64,000 nt of DNA from Mycobacterium sp. 236(2023) (GCF_029623955.1 NZ_JARSBP010000002.1:682001-746000), one strand, 5' to 3'; positions 41,398 through 51,341 are shown, numbered from the stretch's first letter. The notes: generated from the letters alone by a model not told the origin. Numbers and translations: made by a program.

Positions 41398-44300
41398 CTA
41401 TTGCCACCAGCCATCCGAACCGGTTCGCAGCCCAAACAGGCCGAGGAACATGCTGAACAGACTTGAGATGAATGCCACCGTGTTGGAAACGGCCTCTCTG
41501 AAAGCTGCTGCCACTCTTTCGAAGAAACCGGGCTGGGGCTCTTCCGGTGTCCCAGGATCCGTGCCTGGATTTTCGGGCGGTGTGGGCGTGTCGTTGGCAT
41601 CGTCGGGATCTGTGCCCGCAGCGACCTCATCTGCATCGCTAGCGCCGTCACCGTCGGAATCAGTGTCGCCAGGCGTATCGCTGGGGTCAGGCGTCGAGCC
41701 GGGGTAGCTCGAGGGGTCGGTGGGGTCGGTGCCAGCCGTGTTCTCCTCATCGTCGGTGTGACCGTCTCCGTCGGAGTCGGTGTTATCGGGTCCGGTTCCC
41801 CCGGAGCCGGGGTAGTTGTTGGCATCGAGAGGGTCAGTGCCCGAGGCAGTTTCATCGACGTCGGAGTAGCCGTCGCCGTCCGAGTCGACGGGGGGTGCGC
41901 CGGGGTAGCTGGTGGCATCGCCGGGGTTGGTGCCGGAGTTGTTCTCGTCGGAGTCGCTGTAGCCGTCACCGTCGGAGTCGGTGTTGTAGGACCCCGGATA
42001 GTTCGATGCGTTGTTGGGGTCGGTGCCGGAGTTGTTTTCTTCGGCGTCGGTGTATCCGTCTCCGTCGGAGTCGGTGTAGTCGGGTCCGGTGCCCCCGGAT
42101 CCGGGGTAGTTGTTGGCGTCGAGAGGGTCGGTGCCCGAGGTGGTTTCGTCGACGTCGGAGTAGCCATCGCCATCGGAGTCGGTGTCCGATCCCGGGTAGT
42201 TGGAGGGGTTGTTGGGGTCGGTGCCGGCGGATAGTTCTTGGCCGTCGGTGTGTCCGTCGCCGTCGGAGTCGTAGTCGGAGCCGGGGTAGCTGTAGGGGTC
42301 GTTGGGGTCGGTTCCCATGGCGATTTCGTCGCCGTCGTGGTGGCCGTCGCCGTCGGTGTCGGCGGAGTATCCGTCGTCGGAGCCGGGGTAGCTGTAGGGG
42401 TTGTTGGGATCGCTGCCGAAGGAGTTTTCGTCGGCGTCGCTGAACCCGTCGCCGTCGGCGTCGGAGCCGGGGTAGTTGTTGGGGTCGGACGGGTCGGTGC
42501 CGTTGATGTTTTCCTCGGCGTCGGAGTGGCCGTCTCCGTCGGAGTCGGTGTAGTCGGGTCCGGTGCCCCCGGATCCGGGGTAGTTGTTGGCGTCGAGAGG
42601 GTCGGTGCCGGAGGCGGTTTCGTCGATATCGGAGTAGCCATCGCCATCGGAGTCGACGGGGGGTGCGCCGGGGTAGCTGGTGTTGTCGTAGGGGTTGGTG
42701 CCGGCAGTGGCCTCGTCGGCGTCGGTGTATCCGTCGTTGTCGGAGTCGGTGTAGTTGGGGCCGCCGGATCCTGGGTAGCTCCAGGGGTTGTTGGGGTCGG
42801 TGCCGGCCAGGGTTTCTTGGTCGTCGGTGTAGCCGTCGCCGTCGGAATCTCCGGAGCCTGAGCCGGGGTAGTTGGAGGGGTTGTTGGGGTCGGTGCCGGC
42901 GGCTAGTTCGTCGGCGTCGGAGTGGCCGTCGCCGTCGGAGTCGGTGTAGCTGGTTGAGCCGGGGTAGCTGGAGGCGTCGTTGGGGTTGGTGCCGGAGGCG
43001 GTTTCGTCGGAGTCGCTGTAGCCGTCACCGTCGGAGTCGGTGTTGTAGGACCCCGGATAATTCGAGGGGTTGTTGGGGTCGGTGCCGGCGGCTAGTTCGT
43101 CGGCGTCGGTGTAGCCATCGCCGTCGGAGTCGGTGTAGTCGGGTCCGGTGCCCCCGGATCCGGGGTAGTTGTTGGCGTCGAGAGGGTCGGTGCCCGAGGC
43201 GGTTTCGTCGACGTCGGAGTAGCCATCGCCATCGGAGTCGACGGGGGGTGCGCCGGGGTAGCTGGTGTTGTCGTAGGGGTTGGTGCCGGCAGTGGCCTCG
43301 TCGGCGTCGGTGTATCCGTCGTTGTCGGAGTCGGTGTAGTTGGGGCCGCCGGATCCTGGGTAGCTCCAGGGGTTGTTGGGGTCGGTGCCGGCCAGGGTTT
43401 CTTGGTCGTCGGTGTAGCCGTCGCCGTCGGAATCTCCGGAGCCTGAGCCGGGGTAGTTGGAGGGGTTGTTGGGGTCGGTGCCGGCGGCTAGTTCGTCGGC
43501 GTCGGAGTGGCCGTCGCCGTCGGAGTCGGTGTAGCTGGTTGAGCCGGGGTAGCTGGAGGCGTCGTTGGGGTTGGTGCCGGAGGCGGCTTCGTCGGAGTCG
43601 CTGTAGCCGTCACCGTCGGAGTCGGTGTTGTAGGACCCCGGATAATTCGATGCGTTGTTGGGGTCGGTGCCGGAGTTGTTTTCCTCGGCGTCGGTGTATC
43701 CATCGCCGTCGGAATCGGTGTAGTAGTCAGGTCCGCCCGAGCCGGGATAGTTATTCGCATCGAAAGGGTCAGTGCCCGAGGTGGTTTCATCGGCGTCGGT
43801 ATAGCCGTCTCCGTCGGAATCCGTATCGGAACCCGGGTAGGAGGACGGGTTGTATGGGTCGGTTCCGGAGCCGATTTCATTGCCGTCCGAGACGCCGTCC
43901 CCATCCGAGTCGTAGTCGGAGCCGGGGTAGCTGGTCGGATCGTTGGGATTGGTGCCCATGGCGATTTCGTCGCCGTCGTGGTGGCCGTCGCCGTCGGTGT
44001 CGACAGAGTATCCGTCATCAGATCCGGGGTAACTCGATGGGTTGGATGGATCACTGCCGAAGGCGTTTTCGTCGTCGTCGCTGAACCCGTCGCCATCGGA
44101 ATCACCGGAGCCTGAGCCGGGGTAGTTGGAGGGGTTGTTGGGGTCGGTGCCGGCGGCTAGTTCGTCGGCGTCGGAGTGGCCGTCGCCGTCGGAGTCGGTG
44201 TAGCTGGTTGAGCCGGGGTAGCTGGAGGCGTCGTTGGGGTTGGTGCCGGAGGCGGTTTCGTCGGAATCGCTGTAGCCGTCACCGTCGGAGTCGGTGTTGT

Positions 44301-44868
44301 AGGACCCCGGATAATTCGATGCGTTGTTGGGGTCGGTGCCGGAGTTGTTTTCCTCGGCGTCGGTGTAGCCGTCTCCGTCGGAGTCGGTGTAGTCGGGTCC
44401 GGTGCCCCCGGATCCGGGGTAGTTGTTGGCGTCGAGAGGGTCAGTGCCAGCAGCTGATTCCTCCGCATCGGTGTAGCCATCGCCGTCCTGGTCAGCGTTG
44501 CTCGGGTCACTGTCGTCACCGTCGGTGGAATCGACGTCGTTTTCGGGAAGTTCCGTTGTATCCGAGGGCGGAGTTACATCTTCCGATTCGCCCTCGTTCT
44601 CCGCGTCATTCGATTCGGTCGGCACCTCTGGGGCGTCTATGGCACCAGCAGGATCTTGCGAGTCCCCTTTGTCGGTCGGTGCGTCGTCTTCGGAGGTGAC
44701 GCTGACGAGCGCTACGGACGGCGGCGAATCGACCGGTGCAGATAGAGCGAGCCAAAATGCCACCAGGCCCGTGGCCGCCAGAGTGGTACTGGCTATCCAG
44801 TGCGTGCCGCGCTGCGGCGGAATTGAAGTGACCTTGCCGTTGACATACGAGCATTTTCGAACCGGCAC
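41398..44868 (-). CDS. Large surface protein of 30 thrombospondin type 3-like calcium repeats
   Basis: 1156 residues, GTG start. Basic N-terminus, one hydrophobic helix (about 24-46), an acidic Ser/Thr/Pro/Asp linker to about 125, then 30 tandem repeats (about 125-1092) of the form DSDGDGYTDAEE + SGTDPNNASNYPGS, 28-39 residues each. DxDxDG loops are typical calcium sites of thrombospondin type 3/EF-hand-like modules. A Pro-rich stretch leads to a C-terminal amphipathic part and hydrophobic segment (about 1130-1147) ending SDGWWQ. It is predicted to be exported or anchored, stiff and calcium-dependent, so an adhesin or spacer role is plausible. The gene is absent from the M. tuberculosis order at this locus. 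Confidence 0.85.
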   Translation of the reverse strand: MPVRKCSYVNGKVTSIPPQRGTHWIASTTLAATGLVAFWLALSAPVDSPPSVALVSVTSEDDAPTDKGDSQDPAGAIDAPEVPTESNDAENEGESEDVTPPSDTTELPENDVDSTDGDDSDPSNADQDGDGYTDAEESAAGTDPLDANNYPGSGGTGPDYTDSDGDGYTDAEENNSGTDPNNASNYPGSYNTDSDGDGYSDSDETASGTNPNDASSYPGSTSYTDSDGDGHSDADELAAGTDPNNPSNYPGSGSGDSDGDGFSDDDENAFGSDPSNPSSYPGSDDGYSVDTDGDGHHDGDEIAMGTNPNDPTSYPGSDYDSDGDGVSDGNEIGSGTDPYNPSSYPGSDTDSDGDGYTDADETTSGTDPFDANNYPGSGGPDYYTDSDGDGYTDAEENNSGTDPNNASNYPGSYNTDSDGDGYSDSDEAASGTNPNDASSYPGSTSYTDSDGDGHSDADELAAGTDPNNPSNYPGSGSGDSDGDGYTDDQETLAGTDPNNPWSYPGSGGPNYTDSDNDGYTDADEATAGTNPYDNTSYPGAPPVDSDGDGYSDVDETASGTDPLDANNYPGSGGTGPDYTDSDGDGYTDADELAAGTDPNNPSNYPGSYNTDSDGDGYSDSDETASGTNPNDASSYPGSTSYTDSDGDGHSDADELAAGTDPNNPSNYPGSGSGDSDGDGYTDDQETLAGTDPNNPWSYPGSGGPNYTDSDNDGYTDADEATAGTNPYDNTSYPGAPPVDSDGDGYSDIDETASGTDPLDANNYPGSGGTGPDYTDSDGDGHSDAEENINGTDPSDPNNYPGSDADGDGFSDADENSFGSDPNNPYSYPGSDDGYSADTDGDGHHDGDEIAMGTDPNDPYSYPGSDYDSDGDGHTDGQELSAGTDPNNPSNYPGSDTDSDGDGYSDVDETTSGTDPLDANNYPGSGGTGPDYTDSDGDGYTDAEENNSGTDPNNASNYPGSYNTDSDGDGYSDSDENNSGTNPGDATSYPGAPPVDSDGDGYSDVDETASGTDPLDANNYPGSGGTGPDNTDSDGDGHTDDEENTAGTDPTDPSSYPGSTPDPSDTPGDTDSDGDGASDADEVAAGTDPDDANDTPTPPENPGTDPGTPEEPQPGFFERVAAAFREAVSNTVAFISSLFSMFLGLFGLRTGSDGWWQ
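41593..44493 (-). repeat. Tandem coding repeat array, 30 units
   Basis: Units of roughly 84-117 bases encode DxDGDG...GTDP...YPGS. Higher-order blocks recur: six units (585 bases) are duplicated, with 42537-43067 nearly identical to 43122-43652 (about four differences seen by eye). Low-complexity GGAGTCGGTG-type motifs also open long spurious frames on the plus strand. Confidence 0.9.
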
Positions 44869-45261
44869 GATGTTCGCCCCCCGGACTACGCTGCCTGATT
44901 GACGCGCATTACGGCATAAATTTACTGGAGGGACAGTAAAGCGTCTAGCAATTGCAGCAACGTTAGGGCAAGTAAGTGCACTTGCAAATACAACTCCCTT
45001 TTACTAAATCGGGCGTCGCCCGCGGCGGATTCGCATGGCGCCTGCGGGGCGCATTTGAAGTGCGGAAACGGCCGATGTCGATGCCTACCGCTGGCGAAGT
45101 TGCATCGTTCGGCGATCGTGCGCGTCGCAGAAGTTGCTCAATGTTCACCGCAAAGATGACGCCTCGGAAACGAAAGAATCTACGAAGCCGAGCAATGCAA
45201 TCGTGTCCAGTGCCTATTCGAAGTCAGTGCTAATTCGGCAGGAGTTCATCGATTCAGGATC
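44869..45261. other. 393-bp intergenic region, AT-richer
   Basis: No convincing gene. It contains the 5' region of the repeat protein and a palindrome AAGTGCACTT at 44974-44983 nested in GCAAGT...ACTTGC (44968-44985), a possible operator. Base composition between about 44900 and 45250 is clearly lower in GC than neighbouring genes. Confidence 0.5.
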
Positions 45262-46350
45262 TCAGCCAGTGGGTCGCCAGAATCCCTGGAAGCCCTGACC
45301 TGCGTTCGCCGTTCGGATCGGCGATAGTTTCACGGGATCGCCCGCCTCGATCATGACGCCGTCGCCGACGACCATCGCAACATGGCCGTCCCACACCGCA
45401 AGATCGCCCGGTAGCAGCGAACCCGAGGGCACCGCGGCACCGACGTCTTGCTCCTGAGCCAGCCGCGGAATGTTCAGTCCCGCTTCCTGATACGCCCACT
45501 GCGTCAGCCCGCTGCAATCCAGCCCGACGCCCGGTGTGGTCCCACCCCACTGGTAGGGCACGCCCAGCTGCGTCAGTGCGTGCCGAACAGCGCTGGCCGC
45601 CAGGGCATTCGGTGCCATCACCACACTTCCGTCGGGCAACCGCACCGCAACGCCTTCACCGAACTCCGCGGCCTCCGGCGTATCGATCCCGTCGGGGCGT
45701 GTGAACGAGGCCAGCTCGGCGGGCGTGCCCACACCGCTGCCGAAGCCTCCGAGACCGGCTCCGCCGGCAGACCCGAAGCCTCCCGCAGGTGAGGCCGCCG
45801 GAAGTCCAGTGCCCCCGCCTGAAAATCCCGCAGGTGTTGTCGGAGCCGCCGCAGGAGCGCGGGAATCCAGACGGGCCGCATGCCCGTCGAGCTCGTCCTG
45901 TAGTTCCTCGACGATCGCAATCGCCCGTGTGAGTGCGTCGCGTGCCGCGGTCAGCAGTTCTCGCGCCACTCCGGGCGAATCGAGATGCGGTTCCAGCCCC
46001 GCAGCCTTGGCCTCGAACTCATCGACGATGTCCTGCAGTCTGCGGTGGGCATCGGCGACCGCTCGCGCGGCGTCCTCAGTCAGCACACCGAGCAGATCCG
46101 CCCGGTCGGCGGCGCCGTTGATCGCCGCGGTCGTAGAGGCTGCGAAGTCGGCGGCGGCGTCGGCTCCGGCGCCTGTCCAGCCGTCGCCGGCGTGAACCCA
46201 TGCCTGACCGGCCGCCCCGGCGACGTCGGCAAGCACGTCACGCACCCGGGTCAGCGCGGCGACCGGATCAGCTCCCGGATCGGCGCTCCACCCGGGCCCG
46301 ACCAGCGCTTGCACCCGCCGCAGCGGAGCGGACAGCGCCTCGACAGTCAT
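45262..46350 (-). CDS. NlpC/P60 cysteine peptidase with helical N-terminus
   Basis: 362 residues. The helical N-terminal region (about 1-200) is Ala-rich and resembles a WXG/ESX-type four-helix part; a Gly/Ala/Pro linker follows; the C-terminal NlpC/P60 domain has GVGLDCSGLTQWAYQ (catalytic Cys) and WDGHVAMVVGDG (His). It should cut peptidoglycan stem peptides. No Sec signal peptide, which with the EspC-like partner upstream suggests type VII export. ATG overlaps the upstream stop (TGATG). Confidence 0.85.
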   Translation of the reverse strand: MTVEALSAPLRRVQALVGPGWSADPGADPVAALTRVRDVLADVAGAAGQAWVHAGDGWTGAGADAAADFAASTTAAINGAADRADLLGVLTEDAARAVADAHRRLQDIVDEFEAKAAGLEPHLDSPGVARELLTAARDALTRAIAIVEELQDELDGHAARLDSRAPAAAPTTPAGFSGGGTGLPAASPAGGFGSAGGAGLGGFGSGVGTPAELASFTRPDGIDTPEAAEFGEGVAVRLPDGSVVMAPNALAASAVRHALTQLGVPYQWGGTTPGVGLDCSGLTQWAYQEAGLNIPRLAQEQDVGAAVPSGSLLPGDLAVWDGHVAMVVGDGVMIEAGDPVKLSPIRTANAGQGFQGFWRPTG

Positions 46351-46658
46351 CAGAGAGAGCCTGCGATGCGGCTGCCGGTGTCGTCGTCGGCACGCGCGTA
46401 GGCGTCCGCGGATTCCATCGCCGCGGCTCGCCCCGCCATCAGCGAAGTACTCAGCCGGGCGATGCTGTCGGCGTCGTCGCACCCCGCCCTGGCCAGCGCG
46501 CCGAGGAACCGCGCCCCGACGGCCCCGAACATCGCCTCGGACCCGCCGCCCGCAGTTGCCATCGCCGCGGCCGCCCGCTGCAGCCGCTCGGCGTGGGCGG
46601 AGCAGGCGGCAGCGTAGTCACGGATCAGGCCGGTGTCTGCGGACAGGCTCACGAACAT
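46350..46658 (-). CDS. EspC-like type VII secretion-associated small protein
   Basis: 102 residues, two Ala-rich helices separated near residue 38-45. VSLSADTGLIRDYAAACSAHAERLQ... and the FLGALARAG block resemble ESX/EspC-type (DUF2580-like) targets. It is translationally coupled to the NlpC/P60 gene; such pairs typically form a co-secreted heterodimer or chaperone unit. A YxxxD/E-type signal is not clear, apart from YARADDD near the C-terminus. Confidence 0.65.
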   Translation of the reverse strand: MFVSLSADTGLIRDYAAACSAHAERLQRAAAAMATAGGGSEAMFGAVGARFLGALARAGCDDADSIARLSTSLMAGRAAAMESADAYARADDDTGSRIAGSL

Positions 46659-46709
46659 ATGGTTATGACGCCGCGAAACGCCCGTCGGTTCCCGTTAAGG
46701 TCGTGACCC

Positions 46710-47333
46710 ATGGATGTGCGCGTCGTCGATCACCCGCTGGCCGCGGCCCGACTCACGACCCTGCGCGACGAGCGCACCAACAATGCGGGCTTCCGCGCGG
46801 CGCTTCGCGATCTCACGCTGATGCTCGTCTACGAGGCCACGCGGGAACTGCCGACCGACACCATCCCTGTGCGCACTCCGTTGGCCGAGACCGCGGGCAC
46901 CAAGTTAACGGTGCCGCCGTTGCTGGTACCGGTGCTGCGGGCGGGGCTCGGCATGGTCGATCAGGCGCACGAGCTGATCCCCGAGGCGAGGGTGGGATTC
47001 GTCGGGGTGGCCCGCAACGAGGAGACCCACCAGCCCACGCCGTATCTGGAGTCCCTGCCCGACAATCTCAGCCGCCAACCGGTCATCGTGCTCGACCCGA
47101 TGCTGGCCACCGGTGGGTCGATGGTGCACACGCTGGAGTTGCTCTATTCGCGCGACGCCGTCGATGTCACGGTGATCTGTGTGGTCGCTGCGCCGGAAGG
47201 TATTGCGGCGCTGGAGAAAGCGGCGCCGGAACTACGGCTGTTCACCGCGTCGATCGACTCAGGCCTCAACGACATCGCCTATATCGTCCCCGGATTGGGT
47301 GATGCCGGCGACCGCCAGTTCGGTCCGCGTTAG
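46710..47333 (+). CDS. upp: Uracil phosphoribosyltransferase
   Basis: 207 residues. The PRPP-binding loop is [14 protein letters not shown], and the uracil site is [20 protein letters not shown] near the C-terminus. Makes UMP from uracil and PRPP. Its last 75 bases overlap the convergent pmmB gene. Confidence 0.95.
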   Translation: MDVRVVDHPLAAARLTTLRDERTNNAGFRAALRDLTLMLVYEATRELPTDTIPVRTPLAETAGTKLTVPPLLVPVLRAGLGMVDQAHELIPEARVGFVGVARNEETHQPTPYLESLPDNLSRQPVIVLDPMLATGGSMVHTLELLYSRDAVDVTVICVVAAPEGIAALEKAAPELRLFTASIDSGLNDIAYIVPGLGDAGDRQFGPR

Positions 47334-48884
47334 CAGTTCCGCTGCCCTCGTGCGTGCCGCTCCGAGTTCTCCGCCGCAGCGAATCTCAATGTAGGACTTC
47401 AGTTTCGGTTCGGTACCCGACGGCCGCGTCACCACCCGGACCGAGGCGTCGTCGTCTCCGCCGGTGAAGATCAGCGCGTCGGTGTCGGGCTTGAGATCGG
47501 CGACGGTGACGCAGAATCCGGCAACTTCCGTTGGGGGTTCAGCGCGCAGCCGTGTCATCAGGGCGGCGGCGTCCTCGGGGGAGTCGACGCGCCGGGTGAC
47601 GGCGACGGTGGTGTGCACCCCGTGGCGACGGGCCAGATCGTCGAGCGCATCGGGCATGGTGCGCCCCTGATTGCGCAGCGCGACAACCAGATCACACGCC
47701 AGCACCGCAGCGCTGATGCCGTCTTTGTCGCGTACCGCCTCGGGATCGACGCAGTGTCCGATGGCCTCCTCGTAGGCGTACACCAGTGTCGCGTCGAGGT
47801 CCTCGTCGGAACGGGCCAGCCACTTGAACCCCGTCAACGTCTCGACATGCCGAGCTCGGTGGGCGGACGCGATGCTCGCCAGCATGCGTGACGAGACCAC
47901 GGTGCTGGCCACCACAGCATCCGCAACTCCGGATGAGAGGATGTATTCGCCGAGCAGCCAACCGGTTTCGTCGCCGCTGAGCATCCGCCAGCCATCCGGT
48001 CCGGGCACGCCGACGGCGCACCGGTCGGCATCGGGGTCCAGCGCAATCGCGATGTCGGCGTCGATGTCGGCGGCCAGCTTGAGCAATTCGTCCGAGGCGC
48101 CAGGTTCCTCGGGATTGGGGAACGGCACGGTCGGGAAGTCGGGGTCCGGGGCGAACTGCTGATCGACGACGTGCACATCGGCGAAACCGGCGAGCGCCAA
48201 CGCATCCAGCGCGAACTCGCCGCCGACGCCGTGCATCGGCGTGAGCGCGATCCGGGTGGAGCCGGTGGTGCGGCGGACCGACGCGGCACGTTCGAGGTAG
48301 GCGCGCAGCAGTTCGGTCCCGGACGCGTTGACCGGTGTCCTGGCGATCTCGTCGGCGGGTGGCGCTGCGGCGATGGCAGCTTCGATGTCGCGGTCGGTGG
48401 GCGAGACGATCTGCAGGCCGCCCGGGAAATACACCTTGTATCCGTTGTCTGTCGGCGGGTTGTGCGACGCGGTGATCTGTACGCCTGCCGCAGCACCGGT
48501 GTTTTTGACAGCGTGGGCGACGGCGGGAGTCGGCACCGGTGCGGCCATCAAGGTCACTGAGAAACCATGGGCGGCAAAGACTTCTGCGGCGGCCTGCCCG
48601 AACGCCGCGGAGCGGTGGCGGGCGTCGTAGCCGACGATCACGTCGCCGCCGCCCAGCCCGCGCGCCTTGAGTACCTGGGCGACGGCCCACGTCGCCCGGA
48701 TCACCACGGCGAGATTCATCCCGTTGGGTCCTGCCCGCAACGGGCCGCGAAGCCCCGCGGTGCCGAAGGTGAGCGACTGTGAGAAACGGTCGGCGATCTC
48801 GTCGGCGCTGCAGGCCTCCAGTTCGGCGGCCGCGTCGGGGTCGGGATCGTGAGCGATCCACTCCTGCACGGCGTCCGAGGTCAC
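47259..48884 (-). CDS. pmmB: Phosphomannomutase/phosphoglucomutase
   Basis: 541 residues, alpha-D-phosphohexomutase superfamily. [10 protein letters not shown], the phosphoserine loop [15 protein letters not shown], the metal loop DPDADRCAV, the sugar loop [11 protein letters not shown] and [12 protein letters not shown] are all present. Interconverts hexose 1- and 6-phosphates for mannosylated glycolipids. GTG at 48884 overlaps the MarR stop (GTGA). Confidence 0.93.
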   Translation of the reverse strand: MTSDAVQEWIAHDPDPDAAAELEACSADEIADRFSQSLTFGTAGLRGPLRAGPNGMNLAVVIRATWAVAQVLKARGLGGGDVIVGYDARHRSAAFGQAAAEVFAAHGFSVTLMAAPVPTPAVAHAVKNTGAAAGVQITASHNPPTDNGYKVYFPGGLQIVSPTDRDIEAAIAAAPPADEIARTPVNASGTELLRAYLERAASVRRTTGSTRIALTPMHGVGGEFALDALALAGFADVHVVDQQFAPDPDFPTVPFPNPEEPGASDELLKLAADIDADIAIALDPDADRCAVGVPGPDGWRMLSGDETGWLLGEYILSSGVADAVVASTVVSSRMLASIASAHRARHVETLTGFKWLARSDEDLDATLVYAYEEAIGHCVDPEAVRDKDGISAAVLACDLVVALRNQGRTMPDALDDLARRHGVHTTVAVTRRVDSPEDAAALMTRLRAEPPTEVAGFCVTVADLKPDTDALIFTGGDDDASVRVVTRPSGTEPKLKSYIEIRCGGELGAARTRAAELLTRTELAVAGITQSGDDIGDVVEA

Positions 48885-49327
48885 CTTTCCACCCCACCAG
48901 AGGCGAGCTTGCGCAGGATCGGAGCCACCAGCATCAGCAGGTCGAACTCCAGCTCGGTAAGGGTGTCGCGCATGGTTTCGTGCAGCCACGCGTCGCGCTC
49001 GGCGCGGTCGGCCTCCAGCAGCGTCGTCCCCGTCGCGGTCATCTCGACCAGTTGGCGACGACGGTCGGCTTCGTCGGGCCTGCGCGCAATCAGGTCCCGC
49101 GCCACCAACTCGTTGAGCGAATCGGTCAGCGACTGGACTTTGACGTGCATCCGCACGCCGAGCTCGGCGGGGGTGGTCACGCCGGCTCGGCTGATCTCGC
49201 CGAGCAGCTGCATCTGGCTCAGCGTCAGCCCGTTGTCGGGACGGTGGCGTCGAAGCTGACGTGTCACCGCCATCATGGATTCGCGCAGCTCAGTGGCCGC
49301 TGAAAAGCTCGTAAAGCTCGTGTCCAT
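48881..49327 (-). CDS. MarR-family regulator
   Basis: 148 residues starting MDTSFTS. Winged helix with MHVKVQSLTDSLNELVARDLIAR and RRPDEADRRRQLVEMTATG. ATG at 49327 lies 2 bases from a near-perfect inverted repeat, so it is probably autoregulated and leaderless. It is divergent from the AbrB-type membrane gene and coupled to pmmB downstream. Confidence 0.87.
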   Translation of the reverse strand: MDTSFTSFSAATELRESMMAVTRQLRRHRPDNGLTLSQMQLLGEISRAGVTTPAELGVRMHVKVQSLTDSLNELVARDLIARRPDEADRRRQLVEMTATGTTLLEADRAERDAWLHETMRDTLTELEFDLLMLVAPILRKLASGGVER

Positions 49328-49328
49328 G

Positions 49329-49352
49329 ATTACCAAGATAAACCTTGGTAAT
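49329..49352. promoter_or_regulatory. MarR operator, inverted repeat
   Basis: ATTACCAAG-N6-CTTGGTAAT, 9-bp perfect arms, immediately upstream of the MarR start and about 30 bases before the divergent promoter. A classical MarR-type operator. Confidence 0.7.
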
Positions 49353-49381
49353 AGGTGTGCCCCATGCAACATCGTCCCTTG

Positions 49382-49410
49382 TTGAGATCTTGAATTGCCA
49401 AGAGCATACT
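49382..49410 (+). promoter_or_regulatory. Promoter of the AbrB-type gene
   Basis: TTGAGA at 49382, 17-base spacer, CATACT at 49405-49410; the ATG is at 49421 with an AGG just before it. Confidence 0.45.
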
Positions 49411-49420
49411 TGCGATCAGG

Positions 49421-50563
49421 ATGAAGTGGTGGCGACAAGTACTCAGGTGGACGATTCTTCTCGCGGTGACCGTTGCGGTCACCGTTCCGTTGACGAAGCT
49501 CGGCGTGCCGTCAGCGGCGCTGTTCGCCGCCCTTGCGGTCGGTATCGTCCTCGCACTGTTCGCGGTGGGCCCCGAGAGGGTGCCGAGGAGGTTGGGTGTC
49601 GCGGCGCAAGGTGTCCTCGGCGTCTACATCGGCACGATGGTGCAGCAGGACGCCCTCTCCACGCTTCAAGGTGACTGGTTGATCGTCGTCGCGGTCGCTG
49701 TCGGGACGCTGCTGCTCAGCGTCATCGCCGGCGCTTTACTCGGGATGCGCCGGGACGTCACCCCGCTGACGGGATCACTCGCGCTGGTGGCGGGCGGAGC
49801 CTCAGGGCTGGTGGCCATCGCCCGGGAACTCGGCGGTGACGACCGTGTCGTCGCCGTGGTGCAGTACCTGCGCGTCGCGCTCGTCACCGCGTCGATGCCC
49901 GTCGTCGTCACGTTGATCTACCACGCCGACCGGTCGCATGAGGCTGCGCAGGTCACCGAAACCACTGCGGCACCTTGGTATCTCAGCGTTGCGATCATGG
50001 CCGCGCTGATCGTCGTCGGTGTGGCCGGCGGACGGCTGATCCGCCTTCCCGGTGCTGGGCTGCTCGGGCCCCTCGCGCTGACGGTCGCGCTGGAGGTGAG
50101 CGGTTGGTCGTTCGGACTGTCGGTGCCGATGCTGCTCGTGCAGGCCGGCTACATGCTGATCGGCTGGCAGGCAGGTCTGGCCTTCACCCGTGAGTCGTTG
50201 CGCGATGTCGGGCGCATGCTGCCCGCGGCTCTGGCGCTGATCGTGTTCATCGGTGTCGCGACGGCCGGGCTCGGCATCGTGCTGGCACACGTGGCAGGGC
50301 TGACCCCGCTGGAGGGTTACCTCGCGACCAGCCCGGGCGGTGTCTACGCCGTGCTGGCCACCGCGGTCGAGACCGGCTCGAACGTCACGTTCATCATCGC
50401 CGCACAGGTGGTGCGGATCCTGCTGATGCTGTTCGCGGCGCCGCTGATGGCCCGCGGCGTGGTGTGGGCGAGCCGAAAGCTGACCGGAGGTCGCCGCATG
50501 TCAGAGGGTCACAGCCGGGTGATCACCGAAGACAGCAGGGAACCCATCCGCGTCGCCGACTGA
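49421..50563 (+). CDS. AbrB-type (ammonia-monooxygenase-related) membrane protein
   Basis: 380 residues, about 10 helices in two similar halves. [15 protein letters not shown] and [19 protein letters not shown] in the first half are mirrored by [16 protein letters not shown] and [18 protein letters not shown] in the second, the duplicated AbrB family pattern (TIGR03082). Function unknown; some members are linked to transport. Controlled by the divergent MarR. Its end overlaps deoD by 55 bp on the opposite strand. Confidence 0.82.
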   Translation: MKWWRQVLRWTILLAVTVAVTVPLTKLGVPSAALFAALAVGIVLALFAVGPERVPRRLGVAAQGVLGVYIGTMVQQDALSTLQGDWLIVVAVAVGTLLLSVIAGALLGMRRDVTPLTGSLALVAGGASGLVAIARELGGDDRVVAVVQYLRVALVTASMPVVVTLIYHADRSHEAAQVTETTAAPWYLSVAIMAALIVVGVAGGRLIRLPGAGLLGPLALTVALEVSGWSFGLSVPMLLVQAGYMLIGWQAGLAFTRESLRDVGRMLPAALALIVFIGVATAGLGIVLAHVAGLTPLEGYLATSPGGVYAVLATAVETGSNVTFIIAAQVVRILLMLFAAPLMARGVVWASRKLTGGRRMSEGHSRVITEDSREPIRVAD

Positions 50564-51303
50564 CGGCCCGCCTCGAGCACCTCGTCGTGACTCAGCGGCT
50601 GTCCCGTCATGCCCGCTGCAAGGTTCGTCACCAGCGACACCCCCAGCACGTCGGCACCTTCGGCGCGGGCCGCGATCGTCTCGTGCACCGTCGACATCCC
50701 CACCAGGTCCGCGCCGAGCGTGCGCAACATCCGGATCTCGGCCGGCGTCTCGTAATGAGGGCCGGGCAATCCGGCGTAGACGCCGTCGGCCAGTGACGGA
50801 TCGATCTCGCGCGCGATGGCGCGCAGCCGCGGCGAGTACGCATCGACGAGGTCGACGAACTGCGCACCCTCCAGAGGTGAGCGGGCGGTCAGGTTCAGGT
50901 GGTCGCTGATCAGCACCGGTTCGCCCACCGAGAAGTCCGACCGCAGACCGCCGGCGGCGTTGGTCAGCACGACGGTGCGCGCGCCGGCCGCGCATGCGGT
51001 CCGCACGGGGTGCACGACGTGACGCAACGCGTGTCCCTCGTAGGCGTGGATGCGGCCGAGCAGCACCAGAACCCGGTGCGGACCGACGCGCAGCGACAAC
51101 ACCTGGCCGCCGTGCCCCTGGGCGCTGGGCGGCGTGAAGCCGGGGAGTTCTGCCATCGGGACGGTGGCCGTGGGTTCGCCGATCTGCGCCGCGGCGGGCG
51201 CCCATCCTGATCCGAGGACAACGGCCACGTCATAGGAGTCGACGCCGGTGCGCTCGCGCAACGTGTTCGCTGCCAGCCGGGCCTGTGCTGCCGGATCGTC
51301 CAC
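50509..51303 (-). CDS. deoD: Purine nucleoside phosphorylase
   Basis: 264 residues. VVLGSGWAP is the phosphate loop, [19 protein letters not shown] and [11 protein letters not shown] the purine and ribose sites, [10 protein letters not shown] and SLVTNLAAG the base site. It is the trimeric PNP type. Cleaves inosine/guanosine to base and ribose 1-phosphate. GTG at 51303 is chosen; longer frames overlap the divergent amidohydrolase gene. Confidence 0.92.
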   Translation of the reverse strand: MDDPAAQARLAANTLRERTGVDSYDVAVVLGSGWAPAAAQIGEPTATVPMAELPGFTPPSAQGHGGQVLSLRVGPHRVLVLLGRIHAYEGHALRHVVHPVRTACAAGARTVVLTNAAGGLRSDFSVGEPVLISDHLNLTARSPLEGAQFVDLVDAYSPRLRAIAREIDPSLADGVYAGLPGPHYETPAEIRMLRTLGADLVGMSTVHETIAARAEGADVLGVSLVTNLAAGMTGQPLSHDEVLEAGRQSATRMGSLLSSVITRL

Positions 51304-51341
51304 AGGCGGCAGCCTAATCGCGCAGTGCGATACTTGCCTGC

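Noticed and set aside
41214..42647. Minus-strand frame of 477 codons offset from the repeat gene
   Set aside because: Thr/Pro-rich out-of-frame reading of the same repeats; overlaps the real frame and has no domain.
42663..44084. Plus-strand open frame of 473 codons within the repeat gene
   Set aside because: It is the low-complexity shadow of the calcium-repeat array: Arg/Cys/Trp-rich product, no start context, no family; the minus frame explains it.
44963..45233. Two short overlapping frames in the AT-rich intergenic region
   Set aside because: No RBS, no domain, atypical composition; treated as intergenic.
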